A DNA stretch of 64,000 nucleotides from Deinococcus arboris (GTDB lineage: Bacteria; Deinococcota; Deinococci; Deinococcales; Deinococcaceae). Below, piece after piece: positions 57,860-64,000 of the stretch. How positions within the stretch are numbered: position 1 is the first letter of the stretch; each line of letters begins with the position of its first letter. The position numbers and the translations under genes were made by a program. The stretch is taken from contig NZ_WQLB01000004.1 in NCBI RefSeq assembly GCF_009755355.1, forward strand, positions 62,001 to 126,000, in the 5' to 3' direction. A model generated the notes under the pieces. The model worked only from the letters and a program-made list of their open reading frames with translations, searched no databases and was not told the origin of the DNA.

Positions 57860-59632
57860 GTGACGCTGGACGCGACCGACGCCATCTCGCCGCTGGGGGT
57901 GCTGCCCGTGGCGGGGCCGACGTGCATCCACCTGCCCCTCAATATCTCCCCGCAGGAGCTGGCCCGCTACGCCGTGGGGCTGGCCAACGCACGCGGCGGC
58001 ACCGTGCTGGTGGGCACAGATGTCCTGAATGCTGGCACCCCTGAGCGAGACGCCAGCGAGCTACATCCCCTGATGGTTACCCACGCCATCTTTGAGTTGT
58101 CGGGGGGCCGCCTGACCGTCAACGTGCAGCACCACCGTCTGCCCGGCGGCCTGAAGGTGCTGATGGTTTTCGTGCCGCACGCGCCCTATGTGCTGGCGGC
58201 GCCCGACGGCTCGGTCATCGCCTGGGACGGCGCGCATCTGGTGCCAGTCACGCCCTCGGCCGCTGAGCCGGTGGCAGACCAGGACTACACGGCAGTCGTG
58301 CCGCCCGACGCCTCGCTAGCCGACCTGGACCCCGCCGAGGTGGCGCGGCTGCGCGCCCTGGGACGGCGGGCCAGTGCCTCCAATCTCCCTGACCTGGACT
58401 TTCTGCGCGAACTAGGTCTGCTGGTGCCCAGCGGCGGCGCGCTTCGGCCCACGCTGGCGGCCATTTTGCTGGCCGGCACCCCGGCGGCGCTGCGGGCGCA
58501 CGTCCCCCAGGCCGAGGTCTGCTTTTATCACCACGCGACCCCCGACCCCGAATTTCAGTTCCGGGAGGACCTGCTGCGGCCCATTCCGGCGCTGCTGACG
58601 CGCCTGGCCGAACTGATTCAGGCCAGAAACCGCTTTACGCCGGTGCAGGTGGGCCTCTTCCGTATTGAGGTCTGGGAGCAGGACGAGGTCGTGTACCGCG
58701 AGGCGCTGCTCAATGCCCTGACCCACCGTGACTACACGCTGCGCGACGCCGTGCATGTCCACTATTTTCCCGACCACCTGGACATCATGAATCCAGGCGG
58801 GCTGCCAGGCGGCATCACGCCGGGCAACATCCTGCGTCACCAGCCCAAGCGGCGCAATCCGCTGCTGGCCGAGGTGCTGTCGCGCCTGGGACTGGTGGAG
58901 CGTGCAGGCGTGGGCGTGGACAAGATGTACTCGCTGATGCTGCGGCACGGCAAAGAGCCCCCCGAGTTCACCACCTACCCCGACGCCGTGACCCTGTCTT
59001 TGCACTCGCCGGGCTTTGACGCCGAGTTCGTGCGTTTTGTGGCCCGCAAGCAGGAAGACATGCAGACCCTGTCGCTGGACATGCTGATTGTGCTGTCGGT
59101 GCTGGCCCGCGAGGGCGAGGCCACGCGCGCCTGGCTGGCCCGCGCCCTGCAACTGCCCGAAGACCGCACCCCACGGCTGCTGCGCGGCATGGAAGACCAC
59201 GGCCTGATTGAGAAAGCTGGGGTCGGGCGCGGCATCGCCTATGTCCTGAGCGGTGAGGTTCAGGCGGCGCTGGGACGCGCGGCGCGGCCTTCAGCTGCGG
59301 CAGACCGCCGTATGGACCATGAGCCGCCGGCACCGCCACCTGTTGTGCCTGTGACACCAGCCCCCCCTGTGGAGCCCCGGCCCCCCGTGCGCCTGACGCG
59401 CGAGACCAGTGGCCCCACAGGCGCCGAAGTGCGCGCTGTGGCCCTGGCCCTGGCCCGCGAGCAGGGCCGGGTCAGAAATGTCGATGTGCGCGAGGCCTGC
59501 GGCCTGAACACCCAGCAGGCCTGGCGTGCCCTGCGGCATCTGGTTCAGGGCGGCCTGCTGCGCAAACTGGGCACTGGCACCCGCGACGCCGCCTATGAAT
59601 TGGTGGACGCCCCCCGACCGGCCGCCCCCTGA
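57860..59632 (+). CDS. AlbA_2/HATPase-type putative transcriptional regulator
   Basis: A 590-residue protein often mislabelled as RecG-related helicase. The N-terminal AlbA_2/Schlafen-like domain (about 1-140: [23 protein letters not shown]) precedes an ATP-binding GHKL-type region (about 245-370) with [47 protein letters not shown], whose N-x2-H-R-D motif is typical. The C-terminal part has two winged-HTH-like segments (about 400-470 and 525-580) linked by a Pro-rich stretch. No helicase Walker motifs are present, so helicase activity is unlikely. Its targets are unknown. Confidence 0.8.
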   Translation: MTLDATDAISPLGVLPVAGPTCIHLPLNISPQELARYAVGLANARGGTVLVGTDVLNAGTPERDASELHPLMVTHAIFELSGGRLTVNVQHHRLPGGLKVLMVFVPHAPYVLAAPDGSVIAWDGAHLVPVTPSAAEPVADQDYTAVVPPDASLADLDPAEVARLRALGRRASASNLPDLDFLRELGLLVPSGGALRPTLAAILLAGTPAALRAHVPQAEVCFYHHATPDPEFQFREDLLRPIPALLTRLAELIQARNRFTPVQVGLFRIEVWEQDEVVYREALLNALTHRDYTLRDAVHVHYFPDHLDIMNPGGLPGGITPGNILRHQPKRRNPLLAEVLSRLGLVERAGVGVDKMYSLMLRHGKEPPEFTTYPDAVTLSLHSPGFDAEFVRFVARKQEDMQTLSLDMLIVLSVLAREGEATRAWLARALQLPEDRTPRLLRGMEDHGLIEKAGVGRGIAYVLSGEVQAALGRAARPSAAADRRMDHEPPAPPPVVPVTPAPPVEPRPPVRLTRETSGPTGAEVRAVALALAREQGRVRNVDVREACGLNTQQAWRALRHLVQGGLLRKLGTGTRDAAYELVDAPRPAAP

Positions 59633-59757
59633 GCAGAAAAGCTGGGTCAAGCCGGTGGGCAAAACCTTCTGGCCGCAGGGTCTCTCGGCTGAGCTGACCG
59701 CCCTGGGCCAGATCCTTGCACGCCGCACAGCCCCTTCCTCATTCACTTGAGTCAGGA

Positions 59758-59771
59758 TGGAACTGTTTCCA
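59758..59771. promoter_or_regulatory. LacI-family-like operator of the sugar ABC operon
   Basis: TGGAACTGTTTCCA has the same arms and spacing as the malQ copy (12 of 14 bases identical) and directly abuts the -35 hexamer. Confidence 0.65.
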
Positions 59772-59800
59772 TTGACAGGCCAGAACCGGGCGTGTACGCT
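59772..59800 (+). promoter_or_regulatory. Promoter of the sugar ABC operon
   Basis: TTGACA (59772-59777), a 17-nt spacer, then TACGCT (59795-59800), the best consensus promoter in the window. The 5' leader is about 77 nt. Confidence 0.75.
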
Positions 59801-59883
59801 GAGCCTCACCAGAATTGAAAGATGTGGAACCGCTTCACAGAAGAGGCGGGCCGGGCCTGACCGGCACCCACCAAGGGGGATGC

Positions 59884-61143
<1,260 letters not shown>

Positions 61144-61179
61144 GCCTCTGGCGGTGGGGCTGCCTGGCCCCACCACTGC

Positions 61180-61211
61180 GGGGACGCCCAGCTGCCGGGT
61201 GTCCCCTTTTT
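61180..61211 (+). terminator. Intra-operon terminator-like hairpin between binding protein and permeases
   Basis: GGGGAC-CCC / GGG-GTCCCC stem with a T5 run after it, 37 nt past the binding-protein stop. Partial termination here would keep permease levels below those of the binding protein, a common design in sugar ABC operons. A GGTGGGGC/GCCCCACC hairpin precedes it. Confidence 0.65.
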
Positions 61212-61306
61212 CGTTCTGGTCACTGGACTGGCCCTGTCCATCCCCCCCAGGCCGCCGGTGGGGCTCGCCCGGCCGCCCCGTTGTTCACCAGGAGGTTTTC
61301 CCGAAC

Positions 61307-62236
61307 ATGACTGTTCAAACCACTGCCCCGGCCCGGCCGACCCGCACGCGCGGCATCGAAGCTGCCCGCGCGCGCCAGGCCATCTGGCTGCTGCTGCCCA
61401 CCCTGATTGCCATTGCGCTGGTGGCGGGCTATCCGCTGTACCGCACCTTCTATTTCTCGCTGTTCGAGGCCAACCTGACCAGCCCCGAGCAGCGCACCTT
61501 CCTGGGGCTGGGCAATTTCTGGTTTACCACCGAAGACGGCATTGCGCTGGGCTTCCTGCAAGACCCCAAGTGGTGGGGCGCCGTCAAAAATACCCTGCTG
61601 TTTACGGTGGTGTCGGTCTTTTTAGAAACCGTGTTCGGGATGATTATCGCGCTGGTGGTCAACAGCGCCTTCAAGGGGCGCGCCCTGCTGCGCACCGCCA
61701 TGCTGGTGCCCTGGGCCATTCCCACCGTCGTCTCGGCACAGATGTGGGCCTACCTCTACAACGATTCTTTTGGCCTGATTGGGCGCGGCATGCTGGGCGG
61801 CCAGGCGGTGCTGGCCAATACCGACACCGCCATCTGGGCGCTGGTGGCCGTGGATGTTTGGAAAACCACCTCGTTTATGGCGCTGCTGATTCTGGCCGGG
61901 CTGCAAAGCCTGCCGGGCGACATGTATGAGGCCGCGGACATGGACGGCGCCAGCAAGTGGACCCAGTTCTGGAGGCTGACGCTGCCGCTGCTGCGCCCGG
62001 CCCTGCTGGTCGCACTGGTCTTCCGCAGCCTTGACGCCCTGCGCGTGTTTGACGTGATGTCGGTGATGCTGGGCAATGTAAACGCCGCCGCCACATCTAT
62101 GACCGGCTACGCCCGTCAGGCCCTGATTGACAACCAGCTGCTGGGCCTGGGCAGCGCCGTGAGCGTGGCGGTGTTTCTCATCATCATGGTGATTGTGGTG
62201 ATGTACGTCACCGCCTTCCGCGTGAAGTTCGACTGA
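61307..62236 (+). CDS. Sugar ABC transporter permease, MalF-like
   Basis: A 309-residue inner-membrane permease with six predicted helices. The ATPase-coupling EAA loop is [28 protein letters not shown] near residues 204-230. ATG 61307 was chosen because AGGAGG precedes it. The open frame upstream extends through the terminator and is not coding. It works with the MalG-like permease 18 nt downstream to import maltose- or trehalose-type sugars bound by the preceding protein. Confidence 0.93.
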   Translation: MTVQTTAPARPTRTRGIEAARARQAIWLLLPTLIAIALVAGYPLYRTFYFSLFEANLTSPEQRTFLGLGNFWFTTEDGIALGFLQDPKWWGAVKNTLLFTVVSVFLETVFGMIIALVVNSAFKGRALLRTAMLVPWAIPTVVSAQMWAYLYNDSFGLIGRGMLGGQAVLANTDTAIWALVAVDVWKTTSFMALLILAGLQSLPGDMYEAADMDGASKWTQFWRLTLPLLRPALLVALVFRSLDALRVFDVMSVMLGNVNAAATSMTGYARQALIDNQLLGLGSAVSVAVFLIIMVIVVMYVTAFRVKFD

Positions 62237-62254
62237 GGGGCCAGGGAGACACCC

Positions 62255-63106
62255 ATGAATCTGAAAACGACCAACCCGGCCCTGTATTACCTGCAACGCC
62301 TGGCCTTTTATCTGCTGGTGCTGGTGATTGCGCTATACCTGCTGGCCCCATTTTTCTGGGCCGTGCTGACCAGCCTGCGCTCAGCGGGCGACCTGTTCCT
62401 GACCCCGGCCGAATTCATTGCGGCGCCCACGACTTTTAACAACTACGTGCAAGTCTTTGGCAACCCCAACTTTCAGCGCGGGCTGCTGTACAGCCTGATC
62501 GTGGCGGTGGGGTCGGTGCTGGTCAGCCTGCTGCTCGGCTCGTTTGCGGCCTACGCGTTGGGCCGCTTCCGATTTAAGGGCAAAGCCATCGTGCTGTACG
62601 TGATTCTGGCGGTCAGTGTCTTTCCGCAGATCGCCGTGCTGGGCGGGCTGTACACCCTGATTGGCAACCTGGGCTTGTACAACAACCCCCTGGGGCTCAT
62701 CCTGTCGTACCTGATTTTTACTATTCCATTTACGGTGTGGGTGCTGACCAGCTTTGTGCGCGACATTCCCGCCGAATTAGAAGAGGCCGCGCTGGTGGAC
62801 GGCGCGTCTCCTCTGCAAACGCTCTTTCTGGTGCTGTTTCCGGTCATGATGCCGGCGCTGGTGACCACTGGCCTGCTGGCCTTTATCAACGCCTGGAACG
62901 AATACCTGTTTGCCCTGACCTTCACCAGCACCAACCGCACGACGCCTGTGGTGATCGCCAATTATTCCGGCGCCACCCAGTTTGACCAGCCCTGGGGGCC
63001 GATTATGGCCGCCAGCATCGTGGTCACGGTGCCACTGATTATTCTGGTGCTGGTGTTCCAGCGCAATATCGTCTCGGGCCTAACCGCCGGTGCTGTGAAA
63101 GGCTAA
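62255..63106 (+). CDS. Sugar ABC transporter permease, MalG-like
   Basis: A 283-residue permease with six helices. The coupling loop is [30 protein letters not shown]-terminal landmarks are [16 protein letters not shown] and [14 protein letters not shown], and the C-terminus is [17 protein letters not shown], a standard MalG ending. The AGGGAGAC ribosome-binding site lies in the short gap after MalF. It closes the three-gene operon. A hairpin terminator follows. Confidence 0.94.
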   Translation: MNLKTTNPALYYLQRLAFYLLVLVIALYLLAPFFWAVLTSLRSAGDLFLTPAEFIAAPTTFNNYVQVFGNPNFQRGLLYSLIVAVGSVLVSLLLGSFAAYALGRFRFKGKAIVLYVILAVSVFPQIAVLGGLYTLIGNLGLYNNPLGLILSYLIFTIPFTVWVLTSFVRDIPAELEEAALVDGASPLQTLFLVLFPVMMPALVTTGLLAFINAWNEYLFALTFTSTNRTTPVVIANYSGATQFDQPWGPIMAASIVVTVPLIILVLVFQRNIVSGLTAGAVKG

Positions 63107-63116
63107 AGACAAACCA

Positions 63117-63155
63117 GAAAGCGCCGCCCAAGGTAATGGGACGGCGCTTTCCTTC
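63117..63155. terminator. Terminator after the sugar ABC operon
   Basis: Perfect 10-bp stem (GAAAGCGCCG / CGGCGCTTTC) with a 15-nt loop, then CTTC. It also faces the convergent gene at 63154. Confidence 0.7.
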
Positions 63156-63570
63156 AGTTCAGGTGGCTTTCGGTGACCAGCGCGGCGCCGTAAGCCACCC
63201 CCACGTCGCGCAGCAGCTGCCGCGCCAGGGTCAGAAGGGCGTCCTCGCTGGTGTCTTCCAGTCGAAAAACCCCCTCTGACCCGTATTCACCCTGAAAGGC
63301 ACCATCCAAACGGCGCACCCGCACCAGCACCTCACACAAGCCCAGCCGCAGCCAGGCTGCATGAAAACTGCCGTTGGGCGGAGGCCGGAGGCGCACCGTG
63401 GGGTCCAGGGTGAAGTCGAGGGTGACGTTGTTGAGCGGGAGGCCCGGTCCGCTGGCCGTTCGCAGGGCGTGGTAGAGGGCATTGAGGAAGGCCTCGCACG
63501 CCCGCTGCTCGGCCTGACGTGCGGCGGCGTGGCGGCGAATAACCGCTTGCAGCTCATCAAATTCGCTCAT
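63154..63570 (-). CDS. Hypothetical protein (138 aa)
   Basis: A soluble protein with a helical N-terminus (SEFDELQAVIRRHAAARQAEQRACEAFLNALYHALRTA) and a beta-rich second half, including LDFTLDPTVRLRPPPNGSFHAAWLRLGLCEVLVRVRRLDGAFQGEYG. The codon bias is that of a real gene. No family or motif is recognised and no partner is evident, except the small acidic gene 24 nt upstream on the same strand, which suggests co-transcription. Confidence 0.65.
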   Translation of the reverse strand: MSEFDELQAVIRRHAAARQAEQRACEAFLNALYHALRTASGPGLPLNNVTLDFTLDPTVRLRPPPNGSFHAAWLRLGLCEVLVRVRRLDGAFQGEYGSEGVFRLEDTSEDALLTLARQLLRDVGVAYGAALVTESHLN

Positions 63571-63594
63571 GGGCGCCAGGCCCGCAGGGGCGGT

Positions 63595-63876
63595 TTAGCT
63601 GTCCTGGCTGTCACTGTCGCCCATGTTGGTGCTGGGCGGGTCGCTGGCGTCCATGCTCTGGGTCATGGCGATGTCCTGCTTGTCCAGCCCCTCCCGGCGG
63701 TAATCGGCTGGGGACTTGTTCTCGGCGTCTACGGCGGCGTCAATCTGGGCTTCAGGGTTCTGGCGCCCCATGAACTGCAGGTCCACGTTGCTGATTTCGG
63801 TCTCGCTCTTGGTGTGGTCCGTGTGGCCTGTCAGGTCGTCAGCCGTGGGGGCCGTGCGGTCGTCGTGGTTGGTCAT
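63595..63876 (-). CDS. Small acidic hydrophilic protein (93 aa)
   Basis: A 93-residue protein very rich in Asp, Glu, Ser, Thr and Asn, with no hydrophobic core (NVDLQFMGRQNPEAQIDAAVDAENKSPADYRREGLDKQDIAMTQSMDASDPPSTNMG). It is probably intrinsically disordered, and such proteins are common among desiccation-tolerance factors, but no family is recognised. TAGCGT lies 6 nt before the ATG, so it is likely leaderless. The central part (PEAQIDAAVDAENKSPADYRREGLDKQDIA) looks more structured. Confidence 0.6.
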   Translation of the reverse strand: MTNHDDRTAPTADDLTGHTDHTKSETEISNVDLQFMGRQNPEAQIDAAVDAENKSPADYRREGLDKQDIAMTQSMDASDPPSTNMGDSDSQDS

Positions 63877-64000
63877 GGCGTTACGCTACCGCGCCTGCGC
63901 TGGGCGGCAGCTGAACGCCTTCTTCATGCAGCTTTAGACGCATGGTCTAACCAGCAAAAACTGACGGCCTGAGTGAAATCCCCCAGGCGCTTTCCATCTA
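63877..64000. other. Right window edge, no gene resolved
   Basis: The stretch after the small acidic gene's -10 box has no supported gene. Any gene beyond the edge cannot be judged. Confidence 0.4.

Noticed and set aside
57860..59632. RecG-type helicase annotation
   Set aside because: No helicase Walker A or DExH motif. The domains are AlbA_2-like, GHKL-like and winged helix.

Overview
The window looks like a chromosomal segment of a Deinococcus species. This is inferred from four things: high GC with a strong G/C bias at third codon positions, a Crp-type regulator beside a NurA-HerA pair, an unusually high number of start codons lying 6-8 nt downstream of a TANNNT -10 box (the leaderless architecture known from Deinococcus), and generic Deinococcus-type gene content. 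No rRNA, tRNA, CRISPR array, prophage or intact insertion sequence was seen. Accessory material is limited to a few AT-richer intergenic stretches (about 5.4-7.2 kb and 8.3-8.6 kb), one small element bounded by inverted repeats (27.2-27.3 kb) and some large hairpins.

Layout. 0-3.7 kb: Crp/Fnr regulator, then nurA-herA (DNA end processing). 3.7-5.4 kb (minus): anti-sigma factor, ECF sigma factor, TatA. 5.8-8.2 kb: RluA-type pseudouridine synthase, a small zinc-ribbon ORF and a Tat-exported ferritin-like lipoprotein. 8.8-10.6 kb: DEAD-box RNA helicase. 10.6-18.1 kb (minus): branched-chain amino-acid block ilvB-ilvN, ilvC, leuA with coupled small genes. Both ilvB and leuA are preceded by a short ORF rich in branched-chain codons and then a hairpin with a T-run, i.e. 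transcription attenuators. 18.2-21.5 kb: VanW protein and a LysJ/ArgD aminotransferase. 21.6-25.2 kb: three coupled genes (GNAT, FMN-binding oxidase-like, EamA) divergent from a MocR regulator. 25.2-28.4 kb: two related small lipoproteins, an ATP-grasp enzyme (YgiC/YjfC type) and a K+ channel. 28.7-31.1 kb: cobalamin adenosyltransferase, then a TetR repressor divergent from an NmrA-type oxidoreductase with two matching operators. 31.3-37.8 kb: malQ, an N-acetylmuramoyl-alanine amidase divergent from an OstA/LptA-like protein, and a MarR-MFS efflux pair. 38-44.8 kb: class-V aminotransferase, CAP protein, CoA-disulfide-reductase-like flavoprotein, secreted beta-propeller-like protein, serA. 44.9-48.7 kb: REC-GAF-GGDEF response regulator and a PAS histidine kinase. 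49-54.3 kb: small secreted peptide, Aat, thioesterase, a periplasmic-binding protein whose signal peptide is broken, recF-dciA-like, and moaB. 54.3-59.6 kb: membrane protein, truD, small secreted protein, DUF3293 protein, AlbA_2/ATPase-type regulator. 59.8-63.1 kb: maltose/trehalose-type ABC importer. The last kilobase holds two small unknown genes.

How parts work together. ilvBN, ilvC and leuA make isoleucine, valine and leucine and appear to be controlled by ribosome stalling on branched-chain codons. The sugar importer and malQ are 27 kb apart but share a 14-bp LacI-family-like palindrome at their promoters, so they probably form one maltodextrin regulon. The REC-GGDEF protein and the adjacent kinase probably form a two-component c-di-GMP module. 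The lipoprotein/ATP-grasp/K+ channel cluster resembles the ygiB-ygiC/yjfM-yjfC type of neighbourhood, whose biochemical role is unresolved.
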